A stretch of 64,000 nucleotides of DNA from Rhodococcus globerulus NBRC 14531 (GTDB lineage Bacteria; Actinomycetota; Actinomycetes; Mycobacteriales; Mycobacteriaceae): the NCBI RefSeq assembly GCF_001894805.1, contig NZ_BCWX01000001.1, positions 1,612,001 through 1,676,000 of the forward strand, written 5' to 3'. The position numbers were made by a program, and so were the translations under genes. The notes under the pieces are model-generated. The model had not been told where the DNA came from. It saw only the letters and a program-made list of their open reading frames with translations, and did not search any database. Positions 55,657 to 62,911 of this stretch are shown here, in pieces (the first letter of the stretch is position 1; the number at the start of each line of letters is the position of its first letter).

Positions 55657-56891
55657 ATCGGTTCCTGAATCGGGGAGACCGTATTGTCATCGGTCAGGCG
55701 TGCGGCGAACCGACAACGTTGATCGAAGCTCTGATCGATCAAGGGGCAGACATTGGCGGACTATCGGCATTTGTCGCAACGAGTTTCTCAGGAGTCTTCA
55801 ATGCCGAAGCAAGTGAGAGCTTTTCGCTCTCCAGTATGGGGGCGATCGGAACGCTGCGATCATTGACCAAAGTGCACAAGCTCAGTGTGATTCCGTGCCA
55901 CGTCAGTCAAGTTGCGCCGATGATCGAGGCCGGGTTGATCGGGTGCGACGTTGCCTTCGTACAAGTAAGCGCTGCGGATGAGAACGGCAATCACAGCTTC
56001 GGATTGATCAGTGACTACGTTCAGGCGGCTGTGGCGACAGCGCGCGTTGTCGTGGCGGAAGTGAACGATCAAGTCCCGTTCACCTGCGGGGAACTGTTAC
56101 CGGCAGCGAAGATCGATTACGCCATCGAAGTATCCAGACCTCCGGTTACACTGGCGCCGGCAACAATTGGACCGACCGATCATGCAATTGCCGAACATGC
56201 CGCTGCGTATATCGAGGACGGTTCGGTCATCCAGGTGGGGATCGGAGCCGTGCCGGATGCGTTGCTTCGGCTGATTCGAGACCGGAAAGATCTGGGTGTT
56301 CATTCGGGAATGGTGGGCGACGGCCTCGTTGATCTGGTGGAAGCAGGCACGGTGACCAACGCACGCAAACGAATCGATAGGGGAGTGTCCGTCACAGGCG
56401 CACTCATCGGCAGCAAGGAACTGTACGCGTTCGCGCACCGTAACCAGGCAATTCGCATGTGTGCGACGTCGTACACACATGACGCGGCAGTTCTGGCTCA
56501 GCTCGACAAACTGGTGACAGTCAATTCCGCACTCGAAGTTGATCTCACAGGGCAAGTCAATGCGGAGCAAAGCGGTTCGGCGTATCTCGGTGGCACGGGT
56601 GGTCAGGTGGACTTCGTCCGGGCCGGTTCGCGTTCACCGGGTGGTCACGCGATCATGGCTCTCCCCGCCACGGCCAAGGGGGGAACCGTCAGCAGGATAA
56701 CCGCGCACCTGTCCGGGCCTGTCACGACGGCGCGTAGTGACATCGATGTTGTGGTCACCGAATTCGGTGCAGCCGAGCTGCGAGGACAGAACCTCGCGGA
56801 GCGAGCGCGACGTTTGATCAATATTGCCCATCCGGATTTTCGCGAAGAGTTGATGCGCGAAGCGCATGCAATCAGGCAGAGGGGATTCTGA
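55647..56891 (+). CDS. Acetyl-CoA hydrolase/4-hydroxybutyrate CoA-transferase family protein with catalytic Glu replaced
   Basis: 414 aa, class I-type CoA-transferase fold. VIQVGIGAVPDALL (GxGxxP loop) and the C-terminal GGTGGQVDFVRAGSRSPGGHAIMALP region are intact. In the family, the segment HTEMxxDG holds the Glu that forms the glutamyl-CoA intermediate; here it reads HSGMVGDG, with Gly221 at that place (codon GGA, 56307-56309). It may be a hydrolase-like or lyase-like variant, or inactive. GTG at 55647 overlaps the CaiB-type gene by 10 nt and its stop overlaps the next gene. Confidence 0.85.
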   Translation: MELNRFLNRGDRIVIGQACGEPTTLIEALIDQGADIGGLSAFVATSFSGVFNAEASESFSLSSMGAIGTLRSLTKVHKLSVIPCHVSQVAPMIEAGLIGCDVAFVQVSAADENGNHSFGLISDYVQAAVATARVVVAEVNDQVPFTCGELLPAAKIDYAIEVSRPPVTLAPATIGPTDHAIAEHAAAYIEDGSVIQVGIGAVPDALLRLIRDRKDLGVHSGMVGDGLVDLVEAGTVTNARKRIDRGVSVTGALIGSKELYAFAHRNQAIRMCATSYTHDAAVLAQLDKLVTVNSALEVDLTGQVNAEQSGSAYLGGTGGQVDFVRAGSRSPGGHAIMALPATAKGGTVSRITAHLSGPVTTARSDIDVVVTEFGAAELRGQNLAERARRLINIAHPDFREELMREAHAIRQRGF

Positions 56892-57676
56892 TGAGTGATG
56901 CTGTGTTTTCGAATGACGCCGTGTTGTTCGACGCGCGCGAGGATGGCATTGCTGTCATCACGCTGAACCGACCGGAGACTCGCAACTGCCTCGACCAGGC
57001 CATGCGCGAGGGATTACGCGACGCCTGGAACCGATTCGAATACGACCCAGCGTTGCGGGTAGCGATACTCACCGGTTCCGGCGACGAAACATTTTGCGCA
57101 GGTGGCGATCTCAAAGAGATGGTCAATACCGCAATGGCGGTACCGCCGCGCGATATGTTTGCACTTCCCTACGACACGGTCGAACTGTCAAAACCCACCA
57201 TTGCCGCGGTCAACGGCGTTGCCTACGCGGGTGGTTGGATGATTGCTCAGGCCTGTGACCTGTGTGTCGCCAGCACCACCGCGAAGTTTGCGGTCACGGA
57301 GGTCAAGGTCGGGAGAAGCTCGCCGTGGGCGTCGCCGCTGATTCATATGATTCCGCAGCGCATCATGATGGAAATCCTGCTCACGGGTAAGCCGATATCT
57401 TCTGCGCGCGCTTACGAGATCGGTCTCGTCAACCGACTTGCCGAGCCTGCGGATCTGATGGCGACGGCTCTGGACCTGGCAACCGAAATACTCTCCGGTG
57501 CACCTCTTTCCGTCAAAGCGGCGAGAGAAACTGTGATGCTGTCGACGGAGATGGGTCGTTCGGCCGCACTCAAGGCCGCACGCCACGTATCCGAGCACTG
57601 CTACAACAGTGACGACGCACAGGAGGGGCCAGCTGCATTTGCGGAAAAGCGTCGCCCGCAGTGGATGGGGCGCTGA
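56891..57676 (+). CDS. Enoyl-CoA hydratase/isomerase family protein
   Basis: 261 aa crotonase-fold protein: TFCAGGDLKEM (oxyanion strand) and AVNGVAYAGGWMIAQACD. The first catalytic Glu of hydratases is Met here (GGWMIAQACD), but the second-site Glu is kept (FAVTEVKVGRS). A single Glu fits isomerase or hydrolase variants as well as atypical hydratases. ATG 56891 overlaps the preceding stop by one base (TGATG). Last gene of the three-gene operon. Confidence 0.88.
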   Translation: MSDAVFSNDAVLFDAREDGIAVITLNRPETRNCLDQAMREGLRDAWNRFEYDPALRVAILTGSGDETFCAGGDLKEMVNTAMAVPPRDMFALPYDTVELSKPTIAAVNGVAYAGGWMIAQACDLCVASTTAKFAVTEVKVGRSSPWASPLIHMIPQRIMMEILLTGKPISSARAYEIGLVNRLAEPADLMATALDLATEILSGAPLSVKAARETVMLSTEMGRSAALKAARHVSEHCYNSDDAQEGPAAFAEKRRPQWMGR

Positions 57677-57747
57677 CTGGCTCATGTGACTCGTGCACGT
57701 CGCATTGCAAGAACGTGGGGGGAACGAACTGTGCCCGGTATGCCCCC

Positions 57748-57775
57748 TTGAATCGAATAGATGTTCGAGTATAAT
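57748..57775 (+). promoter_or_regulatory. Promoter with SOS-box-like palindrome for the HNH gene
   Basis: TTGAAT (57748-57753), 16-nt spacer and TATAAT (57770-57775). The spacer is filled by TCGAATAGATGTTCGA (57753-57768), one mismatch from the actinobacterial LexA consensus TCGAAC-N4-GTTCGA. LexA control of 13E12-type genes is documented in Mycobacterium tuberculosis. Confidence 0.78.
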
Positions 57776-57798
57776 TAGGTCAGGGTGGGGAGGCCTTG

Positions 57799-59139
57799 AT
57801 GACTACGGTTTGCGATTCAACTTTGGTGGGGGATGTTGTAGCTGGTTCCGCGACGGGTGTGCGGGGCAGGTTGTGGCGATTGCGACCGGCCGATGTTCGG
57901 GACGTTGCCGTTAGTGCGTCTGCGGAAATTCTTCGGTTGGAAGCGATTCGGGTTGCCGCCGTCGACGAATTGGCGCTCAATCCGGATGAGCAGGTGCTTT
58001 GTTACCGCGGTGTGGGGCGGTGGCTGGCGGCGAACACGATGCTGCAGAACGCGGCCGGTAACAAGATCGCTGCCCTCGGTGCCGCGCTGCGGGGGTTCCC
58101 CGACATTGCTGCGCAGTTCGAGACCGGTGACCTCTCGCTCGATCATGCGGCAATAATCGTCGCGTTCTGCGAATCGCCACCAAAAGGAATGCCCGACAGG
58201 GCGTTACCGTCCTGCATGAAAACCCTTCTCGCGGCGGCATCCGGTGTGGAGGCGACCACCATCAAACTCCGCTACGCGATTGCGGTTCTCGAGCGGATTT
58301 TTGAATCGGATGAGATCCCGCCTGGTGAGGACGACGATCTCAACGTCTTGCGGATTTCGCCGACGTTGAACGGTCGGGTCGCGATCAAGGGCGATTTCGA
58401 CGCGCTCACTGGTGAAATGTTGTTGTCGGCTCTCTCGGGTCTGTCGATGCCGAAACCGGCCGCCGACGGAACCCCGGATCAGCGGGCGGCAGCCAAACGC
58501 ACCGCCGACGCGTTCACGGAACTGATTCGCCGGTATCTCGACAATGCCGTCACCGGTGTTGATGGTGGTCAGCGTCCGCATGTGAATGTGCACATCACTG
58601 CGAAAGATCTTGCGGAGCATCGGGAATGTGCCACCATGCGTAGCGATGTCGCGGCGGATTTCGATGAGCCTGATGTCGAAGATCTTGACGTCGGATACAT
58701 GCCCTGGATGGGACCACTGAGTGTGAGCCTGACCCGGATGCTTGCCTGTGACTGCATGCTCTCCACCGTCCTGATGGACGGCAACGGGGCACCGCTCGAT
58801 GCAACGCCGCACAAACGCCTCGTCACACCGGAACAACGCACGGCGTTGATTGCCCGGGACAAAGGCTGCGCCTTCCCGAACTGCGATGCGGTACCCGCTT
58901 GGTGCGACGCCCACCATATACAACCGTGGTCGGTCGGCGGTTTGACGGTGATGGACAACCTCACCCTCCTCTGCCGAAATCATCACCGTTTGATACACAG
59001 CACCAGCGGGTTCCGCGGTATATGGGAAATCAAAATGGGTGATGATCACAAACCGTGGTTCATCCCACCGTCCGCGATCGACCCGAAACAGCGACGCCGC
59101 CGCTCCACCACCCGCCAAGGTCCAGTTCACCGAGACTGA
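57799..59139 (+). CDS. DUF222/13E12-type HNH endonuclease
   Basis: 446 aa. N-terminal DUF222 region (about residues 10-300) and a C-terminal HNH domain with two Cys (CAFPNCDAVPAWCDAHHIQPWSVGG, then LTLLCRNHHRLIH), the zinc-finger HNH seen in the multi-copy 13E12 repeat family. ATG 57799 has GGGGAGG 5 nt upstream. The SOS-box promoter suggests induction by DNA damage. It sits alone between catabolic operons; such genes often occur in several copies per genome and serve as phage integration targets in mycobacteria. Confidence 0.9.
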   Translation: MTTVCDSTLVGDVVAGSATGVRGRLWRLRPADVRDVAVSASAEILRLEAIRVAAVDELALNPDEQVLCYRGVGRWLAANTMLQNAAGNKIAALGAALRGFPDIAAQFETGDLSLDHAAIIVAFCESPPKGMPDRALPSCMKTLLAAASGVEATTIKLRYAIAVLERIFESDEIPPGEDDDLNVLRISPTLNGRVAIKGDFDALTGEMLLSALSGLSMPKPAADGTPDQRAAAKRTADAFTELIRRYLDNAVTGVDGGQRPHVNVHITAKDLAEHRECATMRSDVAADFDEPDVEDLDVGYMPWMGPLSVSLTRMLACDCMLSTVLMDGNGAPLDATPHKRLVTPEQRTALIARDKGCAFPNCDAVPAWCDAHHIQPWSVGGLTVMDNLTLLCRNHHRLIHSTSGFRGIWEIKMGDDHKPWFIPPSAIDPKQRRRRSTTRQGPVHRD

Positions 59140-59174
59140 ATCCGGCTCCGCCGGAAACTGAACACCGCGTGCAA

Positions 59175-59206
59175 GCTTCGCATCACCAGCTAAGACGATG
59201 CGAAGC
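59175..59206. terminator. Hairpin between convergent HNH and CMD-family genes
   Basis: GCTTCGCATC (59175-59184) and GATGCGAAGC (59197-59206), a perfect 10-bp stem with a 12-nt loop, between stops at 59139 and 59225. Probable bidirectional terminator. Confidence 0.8.
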
Positions 59207-59224
59207 CAACACGCATGTGTCCAT

Positions 59225-59803
59225 TTACCGAACGGCGGGGAGGTACGGAGCAAGCTCCGGTTCAGGATTCACGTCGAATGACCGCAGTGCCATGGCGAGC
59301 ATCGAGTAGCAGCCAACCGTGAACACCATATCCATCAGTTGCTCGGTGTTGAATTCCTCGGCCAGTGCCGACCAGGTCAGCTCACTCACGACGCCGTCCG
59401 CCAGCAGTTCGTCTACTGCACTGAGCAGGGACCGTTCCAGCGGAGACCACTCGGGGGCATTCGGTCCGTCCGCGACGCGAAGGATTTCGCCTTTTGTCAC
59501 GCCGGCAGTTTCGGCAAGGATGACGTGCTGGGCCCATTCGTAATCGGATCGCCGGACTGACGCTACGCGGAGTACAAGCAGTTCCCGTTGCCTGTCGGTA
59601 AGCGAAGTCCCAGAAAGCAAGTGCGCGTTGAAGGACAGGAATGGCATCGCCAATGCGGGATATCGGGCCAGGGTCCCGACCAGGTTAAGTCCAGCCTTAC
59701 CGGCCCGTTGCGGATCGGCAGCAACGGTCGTTCGGAAGCCGTCGAAGAATTCCCTCATCTCGGGCGTCCATTGTTGTGGTGTTGCAGGCGAAATTCGAGC
59801 CAT
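59225..59803 (-). CDS. Carboxymuconolactone decarboxylase (CMD)/AhpD-like family protein
   Basis: 192 aa, a two-repeat CMD-fold protein: SLTDRQRELLVLRVASVRRSDYEWAQHVILAETAGVTKGEI is the family core. The CxxC of peroxidatic AhpD is absent, so it is not an AhpD-type reductase; the WxxH-like region could serve an acid/base role. ATG 59803 follows GAGAGGAT by 10 nt. It is the last gene of the minus-strand operon starting beyond the right edge. Such proteins accompany SDR/SnoaL-type catabolic genes; reaction unknown. Confidence 0.85.
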   Translation of the reverse strand: MARISPATPQQWTPEMREFFDGFRTTVAADPQRAGKAGLNLVGTLARYPALAMPFLSFNAHLLSGTSLTDRQRELLVLRVASVRRSDYEWAQHVILAETAGVTKGEILRVADGPNAPEWSPLERSLLSAVDELLADGVVSELTWSALAEEFNTEQLMDMVFTVGCYSMLAMALRSFDVNPEPELAPYLPAVR

Positions 59804-59841
59804 CGGCTGTAAATCCTCTCGGGTAGCGAACGTGCTTTCGA

Positions 59842-60585
59842 TCAGGTGTTCCGGCCACCGTTGACACCGATGCTCTGCCCGGTGACGTAACCGGCTTCCT
59901 CGCTGGTGAGGAACGCACAGACAGCCGCCACATCCTCTGGTTGGCCGATCCGGCCGACGGGTGTTTTTGCTGTCTGTTGGTCGAGGTCGATGAATCCTTT
60001 CTCGACTGTGTTGCGCAGCATCGGGGTGTCGATGAATCCGGGAGGAACCGTATTGACGGTGATTCCGAATTTGGCGAATTCGAGCGCCAGCACTTTGGTG
60101 AGGCCGACAACTCCCGATTTGGCGGCCACGTAGCCGGCCAATCCGGGGGCACCGCTGTGAATGCTCGATGACGAGATGTTGACGATCCGGCCCCAGCCTT
60201 CTTCGATCATGTCGGGCAGCACAGCCTGGCAACAGTCGAACGTGCCGGTCAGGTTGATCGCGAGTGAGCGGTTCCACGTTTCGGCAGTGATCTCGAGGAA
60301 GGGGCCGTCGATGCTCAATCCGGCGCTGTTCACCAGGATGGTTGGTCGTCCTAGACGTGTACGCGCTTCGTTCAATCCTGCGTCGATCGCAGCGCGATCG
60401 GTCACGTCGACGGTCAATCCGATGGCTTTGCCGCCTGACAATTCGATCGATGACGCCAACGCCTCGGCCGCGGTGCCGTCGATATCGAGGATTGCCACCA
60501 TCGCGCCGTCGGCGGCGAGGCGCCGACTGATCGCTTCGCCGATTCCCGATGCCCCACCGGTGACTACCGCGGTGCGACTGCTCAC
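59842..60585 (-). CDS. Short-chain dehydrogenase/reductase
   Basis: 247 aa classical SDR (FabG-like): AVVTGGASGIGEAI, NSAG, Ser in NISSSSIHSG and YVAAK. GTG at 60585 overlaps the dioxygenase stop (GTGA). Possibly oxidises the product of the TauD-type enzyme or of another step in this operon. Confidence 0.9.
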   Translation of the reverse strand: MSSRTAVVTGGASGIGEAISRRLAADGAMVAILDIDGTAAEALASSIELSGGKAIGLTVDVTDRAAIDAGLNEARTRLGRPTILVNSAGLSIDGPFLEITAETWNRSLAINLTGTFDCCQAVLPDMIEEGWGRIVNISSSSIHSGAPGLAGYVAAKSGVVGLTKVLALEFAKFGITVNTVPPGFIDTPMLRNTVEKGFIDLDQQTAKTPVGRIGQPEDVAAVCAFLTSEEAGYVTGQSIGVNGGRNT

Positions 60586-61418
60586 TTGATGCTCTCGTGG
60601 CCGACCAGGGTTGAGCGATGCATGCGGCGCGGCTCGCTCCGGTCGAACTCGCAGGCCCGGTGGACGAGGCCGGAGTTGTCCCAGATCACCAGGTCACCTT
60701 CGGACCACGTGTGCCGATACACCAGTTCTTGTGTTGTGGCACGCTTTTCGAGATCGTCCAGGAGCGCACGACTTTCGTCGAAGTCCATTCCGACGACGTG
60801 CGATGTTGTCGCCCCGAACACGAGCGATTGCCGACCCGATTCATGCTGCCACACCAAGGGATGTTCCACTTCACGGCGCGAGGCCCATTCCTTCAATTGA
60901 GTCGGTGTCGGATCCGGGTACGTCAGCCGCTGAATTGCCGCGAAGGTGTGGACTACGCGCAGATCGGCGAACAGTTTCTTCTCGTCGTCTGATAGCGCCT
61001 CGTATGCGGCGTAGGTACTGGCGAATTCGGTTTCACCACCGCGGTCGGCTGTGACGCGGGCACTCATCACGGACGCCTTCGGTGCGATCTTGTCGAGTAG
61101 GCCGTCGATGTGCCAGAAGTCATTACTGGCAAGGTATTCCGCATTGGGGTTGGAGGGGTCGAAGCTGATCTCCATCACTTCTTCCGCGTCGTACGGTGGG
61201 AAGCGGGAGAAGTTGATCAGTGTTCCGAGTTTCCGGCAGAACTCGACTTGCGTGCGATCGTCGACATTGATCTTGCGAAACAGCAATACGCCATGTTTTT
61301 CGAGTGCAGTCATACACGCGTCTGCGAGACCGTCATCGCGGAGTAGCCGATCGGTATCGACGCCCAGAACCTCCGCACCGAGATTGTTGCTGAGTTTCTT
61401 GATGTCAAGCGTGGTCAT
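60582..61418 (-). CDS. TauD/TfdA-family Fe(II)/2-oxoglutarate dioxygenase
   Basis: 278 aa. Iron ligands: HxD in NDFWHIDGLL and the distal His in NSGLVHRACEF; the Arg of SEPRRMHRSTL binds 2-oxoglutarate. Members hydroxylate next to a sulfonate, ether or carboxylate carbon, often releasing an aldehyde; the substrate here is unknown. ATG 61418 follows AGGAG by 5 nt, ruling out the longer reading. The presence of an aldehyde dehydrogenase in the same operon fits an aldehyde product. Confidence 0.9.
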   Translation of the reverse strand: MTTLDIKKLSNNLGAEVLGVDTDRLLRDDGLADACMTALEKHGVLLFRKINVDDRTQVEFCRKLGTLINFSRFPPYDAEEVMEISFDPSNPNAEYLASNDFWHIDGLLDKIAPKASVMSARVTADRGGETEFASTYAAYEALSDDEKKLFADLRVVHTFAAIQRLTYPDPTPTQLKEWASRREVEHPLVWQHESGRQSLVFGATTSHVVGMDFDESRALLDDLEKRATTQELVYRHTWSEGDLVIWDNSGLVHRACEFDRSEPRRMHRSTLVGHESIK

Positions 61419-61431
61419 GGCTACTCCTGGA

Positions 61432-61992
61432 TCAGTCGGGGACATGCGGATTCCGCATGTTCGTCAGTGGTCGTTGGTACGACGGGTCTGTTGTGCTGCG
61501 CGACGGGGCGCCGTTGACGTGAATGTCAGGAACGTCGGCGAAGGGTATGCCCATTGTCGGAACGATGCCGGACCACTCGATTACATTGGTGCGCAGCGCG
61601 ATTCTCCATTGTCCGTCACGGCGTTCGACGCGGTCGATGTACCGGCCGCCTGCGATCCAATTGGTGTCGTCGTGATTACGTCCGACGAATAGGTAGTACG
61701 TCTCGGTGTGTGCCGTGTCGCCGTCGATGTCGCAGGTGTGGTTCAGCAGGTTGTGATGCGTCGACACCTGGCCCAGTTCATGGGTCGCTCTGGCCCACTG
61801 GTAGAGATCGATCGGTCCACCGACAAAGTTCCCCGCCGCAATTGTGGCGTCGTCGTGGAAGGCGGAGAGGAAGATATCGCGGTCGAAGCGATCCATGCCA
61901 CGGCTGAATCTGGTCAACGCGTCGTGGATCTCCTGACGATCGACCATAACGTCGAGGGCGGCTAGCCGATCCGAGGTGGCAGATGTAGTCAT
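61432..61992 (-). CDS. SnoaL/NTF2-like family protein
   Basis: 186 aa cone-shaped alpha+beta barrel. Motifs: DRQEIHDALTRFSRGMDRFDRDIFLSAFHDDA at the N-terminus, THHNLLNHTCDIDGDTAHTETYYLF in the middle, and DGQWRIALRTNVIEWSG at the end; this is the ring-hydroxylating/SnoaL-4 type. May isomerise, dehydrate or hydrolyse a cyclic substrate. It lies 12 nt downstream of the SDR at 62005 and 13 nt upstream of the dioxygenase. Confidence 0.85.
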   Translation of the reverse strand: MTTSATSDRLAALDVMVDRQEIHDALTRFSRGMDRFDRDIFLSAFHDDATIAAGNFVGGPIDLYQWARATHELGQVSTHHNLLNHTCDIDGDTAHTETYYLFVGRNHDDTNWIAGGRYIDRVERRDGQWRIALRTNVIEWSGIVPTMGIPFADVPDIHVNGAPSRSTTDPSYQRPLTNMRNPHVPD

Positions 61993-62004
61993 GAAGTCCT
62001 CCGG

Positions 62005-62898
62005 TCAATTACGTGAGATGTGTTGATCACGATCACTGAAGATCGGAGACCAGATGGGCGCGCCGCGCGACGAGCGCAGCGACGGAACGACCTTGCCGTC
62101 AACGTCTTTGATTCCGTATTCGTGGGCAAGTTCGGCGGTGATGAAGGTGCCGCCCGAGCGTGTCGCGAGATTTGTGTCGACGGCGAGAGCTGCGATGACG
62201 CGACCCGGGAATTCCGGGGTGCAGCCGTCCTCCGGCCGAGTAGCAGCCCGGCCATCCAAGCCAGGGACATTCGCCAGGTTTCGCTGCGCGCGTTCGGTGA
62301 AGGTGAGGCCCTGCCAGAGCGAAAGGGACGTCACGTTATGCGGTTTCAGCTCGATGGCCATATCTCGTGCCATCCGGTCCACCGCAGACTTCGCCGTGCC
62401 GAAGATGACGTTGTAGGTGTAAGTGACGCCGGTGTATCCGGAGACGGCCACTATGAGGCCGGACTTGTGCGGTGTCATGATCTTGGCGGCATGCCAAGCT
62501 GCTACGAAGTTCGAGCGGACGCCGACATCCACCATTTCCCAATGGGAGAGCGGTTTCTCCCAGAAGGACTGTGGGTCGGTCAGGTCTTCGGGCAAGGAGA
62601 ATGCGTTGTTGACAAGAATGTCCAATCGGCTTTGCTCGTCTCGTACCTGCTGGAACAGGGCGGCAACCTGTGCGTCGTCGGCGTGGTCCACTGCGACGGC
62701 AACGCCCTTGCCGCCGCGCCGCGTACACTCAGCTGCTGTCTCTGCGATCGTGCCGGGTAGAGGATTCGACCCAGCGAGAACCGTGCGTCCCGTGACGTAG
62801 ACGACGGCGCCCTGGTCTGCGAGCGCCAGCGCGATTCCTTTCCCGATACCGCGACTGGCGCCCGTGACCACAGCAACTTTGCCCGACAGAGAACTCAT
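62005..62898 (-). CDS. SDR-family protein with Phe in place of the catalytic Tyr
   Basis: 297 aa, DHRS1-like SDR. VAVVTGASRGIGKGIALAL binds the dinucleotide and VNNA is present; Ser153 (AVSGYTG) is kept. The YxxxK motif reads FGTAK: Phe166 and Lys170 (codon TTC at 62403-62401). With no Tyr to donate a proton, it may be a lyase/isomerase-like SDR, use a neighbouring Tyr (160 or 162), or be inactive. ATG 62898 follows GGGAG with almost no spacer, so the start is a little uncertain. Confidence 0.84.
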   Translation of the reverse strand: MSSLSGKVAVVTGASRGIGKGIALALADQGAVVYVTGRTVLAGSNPLPGTIAETAAECTRRGGKGVAVAVDHADDAQVAALFQQVRDEQSRLDILVNNAFSLPEDLTDPQSFWEKPLSHWEMVDVGVRSNFVAAWHAAKIMTPHKSGLIVAVSGYTGVTYTYNVIFGTAKSAVDRMARDMAIELKPHNVTSLSLWQGLTFTERAQRNLANVPGLDGRAATRPEDGCTPEFPGRVIAALAVDTNLATRSGGTFITAELAHEYGIKDVDGKVVPSLRSSRGAPIWSPIFSDRDQHISRN

Positions 62899-62911
62899 CT
62901 CCCGTGCTATT

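Noticed and set aside
55647-56891. Decayed CoA-transferase pseudogene, because of the missing Glu
   Set aside because: Frame is intact, overlaps both neighbours with normal coupling, and other motifs are conserved; a functional variant is more likely.
57799-59139. Insertion sequence or intein-type homing element
   Set aside because: The HNH gene has no flanking inverted or direct repeats and its DUF222 domain marks a stand-alone 13E12-type gene.
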